Assembly (NCBI GenBank): GCA_949066965.1
Contig: CARTDA010000026.1
Location: forward strand, 1 to 54,743
DNA length: 54,743 nucleotides
Reading direction: 5' to 3'
Source of the DNA: COE1 sp949066965
Lineage (GTDB): Bacteria > Bacillota > Clostridia > Lachnospirales > Lachnospiraceae
Below the pieces are notes generated by a model that saw only the letters and a program-made list of their open reading frames with translations, was not told the DNA's origin and searched no databases. How positions within the stretch are numbered: position 1 is the first letter of the stretch; each line of letters begins with the position of its first letter. The translations under genes and the position numbers were made by a program. Below are positions 1-7,101 of the stretch, in pieces.

Positions 1-94
1 AATACGGGCTATACCGACATATAAGAACTTCTAAAGAGATAATCTAAATTCACCATAAATTTTAAAAATAAAAACTGAAAGGAGTGCAGCCAAA

Positions 95-247
95 ATGAAG
101 CTGTCAACACCAAAAAGAACAATCCTCCAGTGCGCGTTCCTGCTCGCAGCCGCGCTGATGATTGTATGCGGCATAAACCGCGGGGAACAGGAAACGGTCT
201 GGAACAAGGCAGCCAATATCTGCCTGGAATGCATAGGATTGGGGTGA
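95..247 (+). CDS. CD1871A-like CXXC-motif micropeptide
   Basis: Encodes 50 residues: a hydrophobic N-terminal helix (about residues 10-26) and a C-terminal ICLECIGLG tail holding a CxxC pair. It matches what I recall of the short CXXC-motif proteins (CD1871A type) found next to membrane ferredoxin genes in clostridia. GAAAGGAG stands about 10 bases before the ATG. The stop lies five bases before the start of the membrane 4Fe-4S gene, so the two are probably translationally coupled. The role is unproven; a thiol relay or metal ligand at the membrane would fit the thioredoxin-like lipoprotein two genes on. The gene is easily missed because it is so short. Confidence 0.8.
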   Translation: MKLSTPKRTILQCAFLLAAALMIVCGINRGEQETVWNKAANICLECIGLG

Positions 248-252
248 CAGGC

Positions 253-1089
253 ATGAACAACACAGTCAAACGAAAACTGATACAGCTTGCCGCCTTTGGA
301 TTTACCAACACCCATATTGGAAATTTTGCCGCTGGGAAGCTTTATACCGGCAAATGGAAGCAGTTCTGCAATCCCGGTCTCCACTGCTACTCGTGCCCTG
401 CCGCCACGCTCGCCTGTCCCATTGGCGCCATGCAGGCAGTCGCCGGCTCCATGCAGTTCAATTTCAGCTTTTACGTGGTCGGATTCCTGCTTGCAGTCGG
501 TGTCCTGCTCGGCAGATTTGTCTGCGGTTGGATTTGCCCGTTTGGTCTGGTTCAGGAGCTGTTTTACAAAATCCCGTCGCGCAAATGCAGGCTGCCGAAA
601 CTGTTTACCTATGTTAAATACGTCATTCTGATACTGTTTGTGATTGTGCTGCCAGTCACTGCCACAAACTATATGGGCATGGGAAAGCCGGCATTCTGCC
701 AATACATCTGCCCGTCCGGCACACTGTTTGGCGGCATTCCGATGACAGCCACACATCCGGAGCTCCGGACAACGACAGGGTTTCTGTTCGGGCTGAAAAT
801 GGGCATATTACTACTGACCATCATTGCATCCGTCTTTGTATTCCGTTTTTTCTGCAAGACGCTCTGCCCGCTGGGTGCCATCTATGGGCTGCTCAACAAG
901 GTCAGCATCCATCACCTGGATGTGGACAAATCATCCTGCATCCAATGCGGCAAATGTGCCCGCACCTGCAAGATGGACGTAAATCCTGTCACATCCCCCA
1001 ATTCAGCCGAGTGCATCCGCTGCGGCGCCTGTGCCGCCGCCTGCCCGAAACAGGCAATCCAGCTCGGTTTTCGAAACCATTCAAAATAA
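253..1089 (+). CDS. Membrane 4Fe-4S binding protein (NapH/NosR-like)
   Basis: Encodes 278 residues. The ATG at 253 is preferred over the upstream in-frame ATG at 130 because it follows the micropeptide stop by five bases. Several hydrophobic segments (around 70-90, 123-138 and 180-200) alternate with cysteine motifs: C39/C45/C48/C55, CGWICP near 91, CQYIC near 149 and CKTLCP near 201. Two classic 4Fe-4S ferredoxin motifs end the protein (C229-C232-C235-C239 and C254-C257-C260-C264). This is the layout of NapH/NosR/RdxA-type electron-transfer proteins, which pass electrons between membrane and extracytoplasmic redox partners. The partner here is probably the TlpA-like lipoprotein downstream. 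The substrate is unknown. Confidence 0.85.
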   Translation: MNNTVKRKLIQLAAFGFTNTHIGNFAAGKLYTGKWKQFCNPGLHCYSCPAATLACPIGAMQAVAGSMQFNFSFYVVGFLLAVGVLLGRFVCGWICPFGLVQELFYKIPSRKCRLPKLFTYVKYVILILFVIVLPVTATNYMGMGKPAFCQYICPSGTLFGGIPMTATHPELRTTTGFLFGLKMGILLLTIIASVFVFRFFCKTLCPLGAIYGLLNKVSIHHLDVDKSSCIQCGKCARTCKMDVNPVTSPNSAECIRCGACAAACPKQAIQLGFRNHSK

Positions 1090-1103
1090 GGAGGAGCATT
1101 ATC

Positions 1104-1688
1104 ATGAAAACACAAAAATATTATTCAATGACACTTTCCATTTTCATTGCCCTCACCCTAATCGGGTGCGGCACAAAGACGCAGGAACAGCATCCCAGCA
1201 CTCCCGCCCCCTCTGAAATCTCCGAAAGCGAAATGTCCACAACCGATGCCGCGGAGTATGTCCTTAGCTTCTCAACCACGGACATCAACGGCGCCCCGGT
1301 GGATTCCTCAATCTTTTCAGAAAAGAAGCTTACCGTCGTCAATGTGTGGGGCACCTTCTGCGGACCATGTATCGAGGAAATGCCCGAGCTTGCCGACTGG
1401 GCAAGGGAGATGGGGGATGACATACAGCTAATCGGCATTGTAGGGGACATCAACGGCGAGAATGACACGCAGCACATTGAACTTGCCCAGACGATTGTCC
1501 AGACAGCCAGTGTCGAATATACCAACCTGATTCCCAACGACGATTTGGGCGAACTGATGTCGAATATTATCGGCGTTCCGACCACCTTTTTTGTCGACCA
1601 GACAGGCGCCATTGTCGGTGACCCGATTATTGGCGCAAATGTAGCGGGGTGTAAGGAATTTGCCGAAAACTACCTGGCTGGACAGTGA
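1104..1688 (+). CDS. TlpA/ResA-like thioredoxin-fold lipoprotein
   Basis: Encodes 194 residues from an ATG preceded by AAGGAGGAG. A lipoprotein signal ends at the lipobox LIGC (C22), followed by a Ser/Thr/Glu-rich linker. The thioredoxin fold carries the active site WGTFCGPC (C86, C89) and the cis-Pro segment GVPTTFF. Family members reduce disulphides or deliver electrons outside the membrane. It lies 14 bases after the 4Fe-4S membrane protein, so the pair plausibly forms an electron route from membrane to extracytoplasmic thiols, as CcdA/TlpA systems do. No cytochrome genes are nearby, so a cytochrome-maturation role is not implied. Confidence 0.88.
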   Translation: MKTQKYYSMTLSIFIALTLIGCGTKTQEQHPSTPAPSEISESEMSTTDAAEYVLSFSTTDINGAPVDSSIFSEKKLTVVNVWGTFCGPCIEEMPELADWAREMGDDIQLIGIVGDINGENDTQHIELAQTIVQTASVEYTNLIPNDDLGELMSNIIGVPTTFFVDQTGAIVGDPIIGANVAGCKEFAENYLAGQ

Positions 1689-1720
1689 TGTCGCATACAG
1701 ACATGACGGTTTGCCGCCGA

Positions 1721-2092
1721 TTAAAAATCAATCACGGAGGTGGATAATAACAATCGAAGTTCGTATTGCAAATATTGTGCTTCCGCCCAAATTCGCAGAC
1801 TTTGGCAAGAATGGATGATTATCATGAATCCTGAAGGGAAAATACGCATTGCTATTTCTATAGTTTTTCCTTTTTTCGTAATCAGCAGGGGGCGCTTTAC
1901 CAGCATTCCATCCGTGGATAGGAGCTGGTACTGTTCCTCCCCGCTCATCTCGTGCCATTCCTTTAGCTCCGCAGCTGTCGGGTTTTCCTCCTTGATGGGA
2001 CGTACCTGTACCGCATAGCCGGATTCCTCCACCCACTTTAGTGCCTTTTTACAGATGGTACATTTTTCATAACAAAGCACTACTGGTTTCAT
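1721..2092 (-). pseudogene. ArsC/Spx-family reductase remnant
   Basis: The N-terminus (MKPVVLCYEKCTICKKALKW) has the CxxC of clostridial ArsC-family thioredoxin-fold reductases, followed by IKEENPTAAELKEWHEMSG. Family members then have about 27 residues ending in a short Met-Ser-Glu stretch before EEQYALLATDGMLVKRP. Here MSG runs straight into EEQYQLLSTDGMLVKRP, an in-frame internal deletion. After ITKKGKTI the C-terminus bears no likeness to the family and continues for about 45 residues to a chance stop, so the 3' end is also lost. AGAGGCGG precedes the ATG at 2092. Function is probably lost. Confidence 0.7.
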
Positions 2093-2169
2093 TATTATAA
2101 TCCGCCTCTCTGCAAAAGGCACCGATGGGATTATGAGACCCTCTTCGGTCCTTCGCTATTATCACTCGT

Positions 2170-2931
2170 TCAGTCATCAATACCAAATACATACTCTAAC
2201 TGGTCTTCTGCCGCATCCAATTTATCCTCCAATAATTCCAGTTCACGTTCCATCCGCTTATAGTCGTCCCTTGTCAGGGACTGATATTTATAAAGATACT
2301 CCAGTTCATCCTCATGGCTGTCAAGCAGATCGTCAATCTGTTTCGCCTCCTGCTTCAGGGCAAAGAACTGCTCCATATCCTCCGCGGCAGTCCCACCTGG
2401 CACCGCTGTGCCTGCCTTTTCCACAAATCCATTTACCATGACGCCAAGTTCCTCCATGGTGTAGGTGGTAAGTCCATCCGCGCCCTGATGATCTGATGCG
2501 TCGTCATTTATGGCAGCATGTGACGGATTATGGTAAGCTTCCTCGTCATGCCTTGACACAGGAACGCTTCCGACACTTGTGTCATTTTGCGGCTGCAGGC
2601 TGTCTGCCGCCCCGGTCTGATTCTGTGTCCTGCCATCCGTCTGATTTTGCGCGTTGTCCCCATCCAATGCAGGCTGCACGTTGTCATTAGATGCGGTGTC
2701 TGACTGCTCCTGGGCATTATCCCCGGAAAGTGCCATTCTGTCCGCAGATGCAGCATTTTCCGCTGCCTGCTTCTGCTCCAAGTCCGATATCTGTTGCTCA
2801 AGACGCGCAATCTGCTCTTTTAGCGCCTCTGTCTCCGCACTGCTGCCAGAGCCTGACTGACAGCCCGTCATCAGAAATGCGGCGGCAGTCACAACAGCCA
2901 ATACACGGTTTCCATTTTTTTGTCTGTTCAT
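2170..2931 (-). CDS. Coiled-coil lipoprotein of unknown function
   Basis: Encodes 253 residues from the ATG at 2931, which directly follows the stop of the HD-kinase gene; GGAGAAAGG lies upstream. The signal sequence ends in the lipobox FLMTGC. Residues of about 35-60 form a heptad-like coiled coil (EALKEQIARLEQQISDLEQ). A low-complexity Asn/Gln/Asp-rich middle (about 70-140) follows, then a second charged helical region near the C-terminus (about 200-250). No catalytic motif is visible. It is last in the apparent operon with the RNA ligase and HD-kinase, although a cell-surface lipoprotein has no obvious part in RNA repair. Co-transcription may be incidental. Confidence 0.75.
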   Translation of the reverse strand: MNRQKNGNRVLAVVTAAAFLMTGCQSGSGSSAETEALKEQIARLEQQISDLEQKQAAENAASADRMALSGDNAQEQSDTASNDNVQPALDGDNAQNQTDGRTQNQTGAADSLQPQNDTSVGSVPVSRHDEEAYHNPSHAAINDDASDHQGADGLTTYTMEELGVMVNGFVEKAGTAVPGGTAAEDMEQFFALKQEAKQIDDLLDSHEDELEYLYKYQSLTRDDYKRMERELELLEDKLDAAEDQLEYVFGIDD

Positions 2932-2935
2932 ACGC

Positions 2936-4114
2936 CTAACCTTTCTCCTTTCTATACATCCCATTAAGAAATACAGGATTCCATATTCCATTATTGCCCC
3001 ATCTGATCACCTCATACGCCTCCCACGGCGCCGGCATTTCCAGTTTCCGAATCATCTCCTCCAAAACGGGTTCCGGAATATAACGCGCCCTTTTTTGGTT
3101 TCTGGCAAGCAGCTCCTGATAAGGCACTTCCAGATACAGAATATGCACCCGCGCGCCGTATCCGGCAAAAAGACTGACCAGCCGCTGCCTGGTTTCCTGG
3201 ATGATATTCGTCGCATTCCAGATAAACGGTTCCTTTCGTCTCAGATAGCCTCTTGCCTGCTCCTTGGCATTCTGCACTACCCTGCCTGAATTTTTTGCCG
3301 GCGATACGCCCATCTCATCGCGGATGTCGTCGAGGGAGACAACTGGCATCCCCGCGCCATGCTGTGCTATCCAGCTGTCCTTTCCCGCAAGCGGCAGTCC
3401 TGACAGCATAATGACATCAAATTCCGACTCATCACATAATTGCGCCTGATACCATAGTCCCTCTCTGTGAAAATACGCATACCTTGTATAGGGGTTTGCA
3501 AAGGCATGCGGTGTCTCCCAGATGCCCAGCTCCTTTGCATAGTCGGCAAACAATTCCACCTGGTCTTCCAGATGGTCGGAGCCTTTTGCCACCCGCCCCT
3601 GCACATCTGCTTTTGAAAGCAGATACAAAAGCCGCAGGGGAATGCTTTCTGCCGCCCTGAGCAAGTCAAACTCGGTTCTTTCCTTCGTCCAGAACCACAC
3701 AGGCAGCCCATGGTACCGAATCAGCCCGGCTGCCAGTTCGCGCTGCGAAAAGGTCAGCCCAAACTGCGCCACATCCCTGTAAACCATCCAGCGGAATTTC
3801 TTTTCCCCGATAATTGTATGTTTCGGGGATACCCAGATTCCGTCCTCCTGTTTTGTACAGGAAATTTTTCCGATATCATGGAATGCCGCCGCCAGAAACA
3901 ATAGCTCCTGTTCCTCTTTATCCAGCTCCGTCCATTCCGGAAGCGAAAGAAGTCGTTCACATACCATTTCCGTATGGCGGTACACATCGCCCTCTCCATG
4001 GTATTCCGGATTTTGGGGAACATGCCTCAGCATGCCCAATTGGGGATAACTATCCGAGAGCCGGCGAAAGGAAAAACCGCTCCTGCGGATTTCTTTAAGA
4101 ATTTCCCGGCTCAC
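2936..4114 (-). CDS. HD-phosphoesterase/polynucleotide kinase fusion (HD-Pnk-like)
   Basis: Encodes about 392 residues. I chose the GTG at 4114 because GGAGGGAGG lies eight bases upstream; a longer ATG form (4162) would overlap the previous gene more. The N-terminal domain has HD-superfamily signatures: an upstream His (EYHGEGD), AAAFHDIGK (near 76-84) and later His residues. The C-terminal half is a P-loop kinase: GLPLAGKDSW (near 239), SLDDIRDEMG (Asp pair as in T4 Pnk), FIWNATN and an Arg-rich lid. This is the order in HD-Pnk, characterised from Runella slithyformis, where HD removes 2',3' phosphates and the kinase phosphorylates 5'-OH ends. The adjacent RNA ligase would seal the ends. Confidence 0.82.
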   Translation of the reverse strand: MSREILKEIRRSGFSFRRLSDSYPQLGMLRHVPQNPEYHGEGDVYRHTEMVCERLLSLPEWTELDKEEQELLFLAAAFHDIGKISCTKQEDGIWVSPKHTIIGEKKFRWMVYRDVAQFGLTFSQRELAAGLIRYHGLPVWFWTKERTEFDLLRAAESIPLRLLYLLSKADVQGRVAKGSDHLEDQVELFADYAKELGIWETPHAFANPYTRYAYFHREGLWYQAQLCDESEFDVIMLSGLPLAGKDSWIAQHGAGMPVVSLDDIRDEMGVSPAKNSGRVVQNAKEQARGYLRRKEPFIWNATNIIQETRQRLVSLFAGYGARVHILYLEVPYQELLARNQKRARYIPEPVLEEMIRKLEMPAPWEAYEVIRWGNNGIWNPVFLNGMYRKEKG

Positions 4115-4922
4115 TGGCACCGCCTCCCTCCTGCATGGCAAACAAATCCACGCCGTCTGCAAGACTGTTTGCCACTATCGGACGTTTTACCCAGTGGCTC
4201 TCCGAGTCAAGAATCGTATTGAGAAAGGAACCTCGCACAAACTTCAGGCGATCCGTCACATAATCCCCATCCTCCACCTTGATATAGATTCCCTCCATCA
4301 TCCCTGTCAAATCGGTCTGCCGGACTGCCAGCGCATAATCTGTCCCGCTTTTTTCACATTGCATGCGGAAATTCTGCTCCTGTTCCCCGGAAATAAACAG
4401 ACTGGATCCAATCCACTTTTCAATGTCCCCAAGTGTTTCGAAATATCCCTCCGTCAATACCCGGACAGAATGAATAAACGGAGCATCGCACAAAAATTCC
4501 CTGCGCTTTCGCGTGGAAAAAAATCGCTGCCGCTGTTTGTCAAAAATGTCAAACTCCATAAAATAATGCGGCAGCCTGTCATAAAAAACGGTATGCTTTG
4601 CATACAGCCACTCACCATACATTATATACCGGTCTCCAAGCAGGCAGCGCAGCCGGTCTTCAAAGCATCCCGCCCAGAGCTTAAACAAATCAAACTGTCG
4701 TTCTCCATATCCGCCGTTCAAAAAATGCCCGCGGCTTTGCAGAAACATTTTTCCATCCCTGCCAAAACTGATGCCGCAGTTTGCACCGTCCACCTTTTCC
4801 TCTAGAACCAGATAGCTCCCCTTTATCTCATCTAATTTTACAACCGTCAAGTCCCCATCGCCCAGCTGTTCCCTCGACCCCTCAAGATGCCGGGTTCTTG
4901 GGTATTTTAAAATCTGTTCCAT
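4095..4922 (-). CDS. ATP-dependent RNA ligase family protein
   Basis: Encodes 275 residues from an ATG with AGGAGG seven bases upstream. Nucleotidyltransferase motif I is EEKVDGANCG with the candidate adenylated lysine K43; next come LQSRGHF, GEWLYAKH and MEFDIFD (motif III region), EGIYIKVED (motif IV, about 210-218) and RLKFVR (motif V, about 225-230). The set and spacing fit Rnl2-like RNA ligases rather than DNA ligases; no OB-fold or BRCT domain is seen. The gene's 3' end overlaps the HD-kinase gene by 20 bases, so the two are translationally coupled: an end-healing plus end-sealing pair. Confidence 0.85.
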   Translation of the reverse strand: MEQILKYPRTRHLEGSREQLGDGDLTVVKLDEIKGSYLVLEEKVDGANCGISFGRDGKMFLQSRGHFLNGGYGERQFDLFKLWAGCFEDRLRCLLGDRYIMYGEWLYAKHTVFYDRLPHYFMEFDIFDKQRQRFFSTRKRREFLCDAPFIHSVRVLTEGYFETLGDIEKWIGSSLFISGEQEQNFRMQCEKSGTDYALAVRQTDLTGMMEGIYIKVEDGDYVTDRLKFVRGSFLNTILDSESHWVKRPIVANSLADGVDLFAMQEGGGASEPGNS

Positions 4923-4960
4923 ATAATCCTCCTATATACTTCCTCTGTATGAAACTACGT

Positions 4961-5140
4961 AATCGATCAGAGAAGATTTATCTTCCCTACCCGCCGCGCC
5001 CCCCATGCGCCGCCTTAGCGGCATACTTCCTCTGCATGGGGCTGCGCAATCGAGTAGGGGAATGACCTTCTCACCTACTCGTGCGCCGGGCGTCCGTCAG
5101 CTTGCTGACATATTTCATTTGGACGCCCGTGTGCATAAAA
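4961..5140 (+). repeat. Structured interspersed repeat, locus A (two tandem units)
   Basis: Unit A1 (about 4961-5047) and unit A2 (about 5048-5140) lie head to tail. Each starts AATCGA, forms a short hairpin (A2: CGAGTAGG at 5051-5058 with CCTACTCG at 5074-5081), then a composite stem. In A2 GGGCGTCC (5088-5095) pairs with GGACGCCC (5121-5128), enclosing GTCAGC-TT-GCTGAC and an 11-base loop ATATTTCATTT. In A1 CCCCATGC (5001-5008) pairs with GCATGGGG (5034-5041), enclosing GCCGC-CTTA-GCGGC and the loop ATACTTCCTCT. A decayed third unit end is visible at about 4930-4960. The same two unit types recur at 30.5 kb in the opposite order. Confidence 0.85.
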
Positions 5141-5182
5141 ACCACAGCCACTATCTGTCGCCGATAGTGTCCGTGGTTTTTT
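5137..5182. terminator. Bidirectional intrinsic terminator
   Basis: AACCACAG-CACTATC pairs with GATAGTG-CCGTGGTT around a seven-base loop, with T6 on the plus side and T5 on the minus side. On the minus strand it closes a transcript started by the promoter at 5255-5283. On the plus strand it would end any transcript of repeat locus A, whose 3' end merges with it. Confidence 0.8.
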
Positions 5183-5248
5183 ATATATTGTAATAGGAAT
5201 ATCGGATTACATGGGAAACTCCTTTCTGAACCCAAACCAATTTTACTG
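5137..5248 (-). ncRNA. Candidate small RNA (or gutted gene)
   Basis: A good sigma-A promoter (5255-5283) would start a minus-strand RNA at about 5248, which runs about 110 bases to the terminator at 5137-5182. It holds no reading frame of note: a GAAAGGAG ribosome site is followed by ATG and immediately by TAA. Two readings are possible: a small RNA whose leader binds ribosomes, or a former gene whose body was deleted between start and terminator. No family is recognised. Transcription itself is inferred. Confidence 0.4.
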
Positions 5249-5254
5249 ATTTTC

Positions 5255-5283
5255 ACTATAGCACCCTGTAAATGCTTTGTCAA
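5255..5283 (-). promoter_or_regulatory. Sigma-A promoter with flanking direct repeats
   Basis: On the minus strand TTGACA (5278-5283), a 17-base spacer and TATAGT (5255-5260). The 11-base word ATTTTCACTAT (plus strand) occurs at 5249-5259, over the -10 and start, and again at 5294-5304, upstream of -35. The pair looks like two operator half-sites. No other gene could use this promoter, since the next coding sequence downstream is past the terminator. Confidence 0.65.
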
Positions 5284-5432
5284 TCTTCCGTGTATTTTCA
5301 CTATGCAGTCCATAAAACTTTTACAACAGTCCACCATTCCAGTGCACAGGATGCATAAAATTTATGGAACAATGCAAACTGCTGTGGTAAAATGTTTTTA
5401 ACAGCATATAAATCACAGAAAAGAAAACAGCC

Positions 5433-5897
5433 ATGTCAAGACAAATACGCACATCTGCAAAGGCAGTTATCATCCAGGCTGGCAGACTGCTTGCAGTAAA
5501 ACGAAGTGACGGCAGAGAAGAATGGTATATTCTGCCCGGCGGCGGTCAGGACAGCGAGGAACTGCTTCCCCAGACTGTTGAACGCGAAGTCTGTGAGGAA
5601 ACCGGAATGGCGGTTCAGTGCAGGGACTTGCTCTTCGTTATCGAAGGCGTCCACGGAGAAAATTTTCATAGGATTGACCTTGTCTTTCTATGCGACTGCC
5701 TTGGAAAGGCAGAATGCGCAGCACTCTGCAAGGACACCAGCCAAATCGGATTTGAGTGGCTGGATTTGTCAGTGCTGAACAGATTACCACTGTTTCCGTC
5801 AAAGCTGCGCCGCCCGATTATGAATTTCTATGAGGGAAAAGAATACACGAAATACCTCGGAAATGAGGAGATTGGAGACCCGGAATGTTTCGAGTAG
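5433..5897 (+). CDS. Nudix hydrolase
   Basis: Encodes 154 residues. The Nudix box is clear: GGGQDSEELLPQTVEREVCE then ETG (about residues 35-58), with the REVCEETG core that binds Mg2+ and hydrolyses nucleoside diphosphates linked to another group. The N-terminus (SAKAVIIQAGRLLAVKR) is the usual first beta strands. Substrate cannot be told from the sequence; FEWLDLSVLNRLPLFPSKLR resembles the C-terminus of MutT-like proteins acting on nucleotides. The ribosome site is weak (AGAAAAGAAAA). An extended -10 (TGGTAAAAT, about 5384-5392) is a possible promoter. The gene stands alone, convergent with the Uma2 gene. Confidence 0.88.
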   Translation: MSRQIRTSAKAVIIQAGRLLAVKRSDGREEWYILPGGGQDSEELLPQTVEREVCEETGMAVQCRDLLFVIEGVHGENFHRIDLVFLCDCLGKAECAALCKDTSQIGFEWLDLSVLNRLPLFPSKLRRPIMNFYEGKEYTKYLGNEEIGDPECFE

Positions 5898-5926
5898 GGA
5901 CCTATTTACATAGGTCTTACTCGAAA
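5888..5926. terminator. Hairpin shared by two convergent gene ends
   Basis: TTTCGAGTA-GACCTAT and its complement form a nearly perfect inverted repeat with a short loop. Each arm holds the last codons and stop of one gene: the Nudix gene on plus and the Uma2 gene on minus both end in a TTC-GAG (or GAA)-TAG-like tail. There is no strong T-run, so it may terminate weakly in both directions or act as a 3'-end stabiliser. Confidence 0.5.
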
Positions 5927-6468
5927 TCAAGACTGGAAAAATCAATATACAAGTCCTCATAGATTCCCACCTTCACGGTATCGTCAAACGAGTACACCTT
6001 CACGCAAAAATGGTCGCCATCCATGTTATACACATAGATGCTGCTGCTCTGCGGATCGACAATCCAGTATTCTCGCACATTGGCGCTATTGTACAGATTC
6101 AGCTTTGTGATATAATCATGCTGCGGATTGGACGGCGAGGCAATCTCGATAATCCAGTCCGGTGCGCCAAGGCAGCCACGGTCGTTTAATTTACCAGGGT
6201 CACAGATGACAGAGATGTCAGGTTCCAGCACTGTATCCGTACTTTCGTTAAGCTGCACGCCAAATGGGGCGGGGTATACATGACACCTACCATTTTTTGA
6301 CTTGATATAATTTTTAATTTGGTTGAACAATTCACCCAGAATCTCCTGATGAATACGGCTGGGCGAAGCCATATAAATAATCTCACCGTCAATCAGTTCA
6401 GCACGAATCTCCTCAGGCATATTATAAAAATCCTCGATTGTGTAATATTTTTCCTGTGGTAATCCCAT
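5917..6468 (-). CDS. Uma2 family (DUF820) PD-(D/E)XK protein
   Basis: Encodes 183 residues. The opening TIEDFYNMPEEIRAELIDGE and the core EPDISVI, PDWIIEIASPSN and NVREYWIVDP are typical of Uma2/DUF820 proteins, which have a restriction-endonuclease-like fold with the catalytic Asp and Glu in those motifs. Biological roles of the family are poorly known; they are common in cyanobacteria and scattered in clostridia. GGAGGAG lies before the ATG, and a promoter is proposed at 6539-6567. It is a single gene with no evident toxin-antitoxin or transposon partner. Confidence 0.9.
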   Translation of the reverse strand: MGLPQEKYYTIEDFYNMPEEIRAELIDGEIIYMASPSRIHQEILGELFNQIKNYIKSKNGRCHVYPAPFGVQLNESTDTVLEPDISVICDPGKLNDRGCLGAPDWIIEIASPSNPQHDYITKLNLYNSANVREYWIVDPQSSSIYVYNMDGDHFCVKVYSFDDTVKVGIYEDLYIDFSSLDFE

Positions 6469-6538
6469 TCCAACTCCTCCATTCTAAAATTTCTAATAAT
6501 ATGACATTTTTGACTTTTTCAAACATATCCTATAATTC

Positions 6539-6567
6539 ATCATAACATAATTTTGATACTATGCAAA
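6539..6567 (-). promoter_or_regulatory. Putative promoter of the Uma2 gene
   Basis: Minus-strand TTTGCA (6562-6567), 17-base spacer, TATGAT (6539-6544), about 70 bases before the Uma2 start. The -35 is weak (four of six). Confidence 0.45.
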
Positions 6568-6597
6568 GGACAAAACGAAATACAATCACAGTCAAAT

Positions 6598-7053
6598 TTA
6601 CATCCTGTGAACATACATCCTCGTCATGTCCGGTTCTCCGTCGCCCTGCACCATGCACAGGAATTCCCAGCCATAACGCTCATAAAACGACGTGTGGTCT
6701 GTCACAAGGTAAAGCGTGTCGATGCCCCTGTCACTCATATCCTTGCAGACCATGTTCAGCAGCGCCCCCGCTATGCCCTGCCCCCTCTTTGGCTCCTCCG
6801 TGTAGACGGCGCAGACATTCGGGACAAGGTCTTTCCGGTCGTGGAAATCATTCTCAATCACGCCCATGCCGCCGACAATCTGCCCGCATTCCATCGCCAG
6901 ATACCATTGCGGCACGGCGCTTTTCTTTTCCAGACACGCCTCCATGCTCTCCATGTATGCCTCCACCGGAATGCCCCATTTCTCGTGAAACCACTGTGCG
7001 GCACACTCCTTTAAGTCCGGTCTGTCTGCCAGACAAATCATATCATACGCCAT
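6598..7053 (-). CDS. GNAT family N-acetyltransferase
   Basis: Encodes 151 residues. The acetyl-CoA binding motif A is seen as EPKRGQGIAGALLNMV (about residues 89-104), preceded by the beta-4 strand VPNVCAVYTE and followed by LYLVTDHTSFYERYGWEF, a common GNAT C-terminal motif with the Tyr general acid region. The acceptor cannot be predicted. AGGAGG stands nine bases before the ATG. It lies 48 bases downstream of the large surface-protein gene on the same strand and may be read with it. Confidence 0.88.
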   Translation of the reverse strand: MAYDMICLADRPDLKECAAQWFHEKWGIPVEAYMESMEACLEKKSAVPQWYLAMECGQIVGGMGVIENDFHDRKDLVPNVCAVYTEEPKRGQGIAGALLNMVCKDMSDRGIDTLYLVTDHTSFYERYGWEFLCMVQGDGEPDMTRMYVHRM

Positions 7054-7101
7054 GCCTTTTATTCCTCCTGATATACCCTTTCATCATAAGTTCCCTATCT
7101 A

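Noticed and set aside
31..756. Long minus-strand frame opposite the 4Fe-4S gene
   Set aside because: The plus strand has clear cysteine motifs, membrane segments and ribosome sites; the minus frame has no family likeness.
1740..1818. Plus-strand peptide ITIEVRIANIVLPPKFADFG near the ArsC remnant
   Set aside because: Reads well but is only about 25 codons, with no start or ribosome site, and a stop follows; possibly a scrap of another gene.
5071..5337. Minus-strand frame reading through repeat A (ends with VQMKYVSKLTDARR; same words at 30.6 kb)
   Set aside because: The shared peptide comes from the repeat DNA itself. Other unit types give different peptides while DNA pairing is kept, there is no ribosome site, and the frame breaks in other copies; it is better explained as structure than protein.
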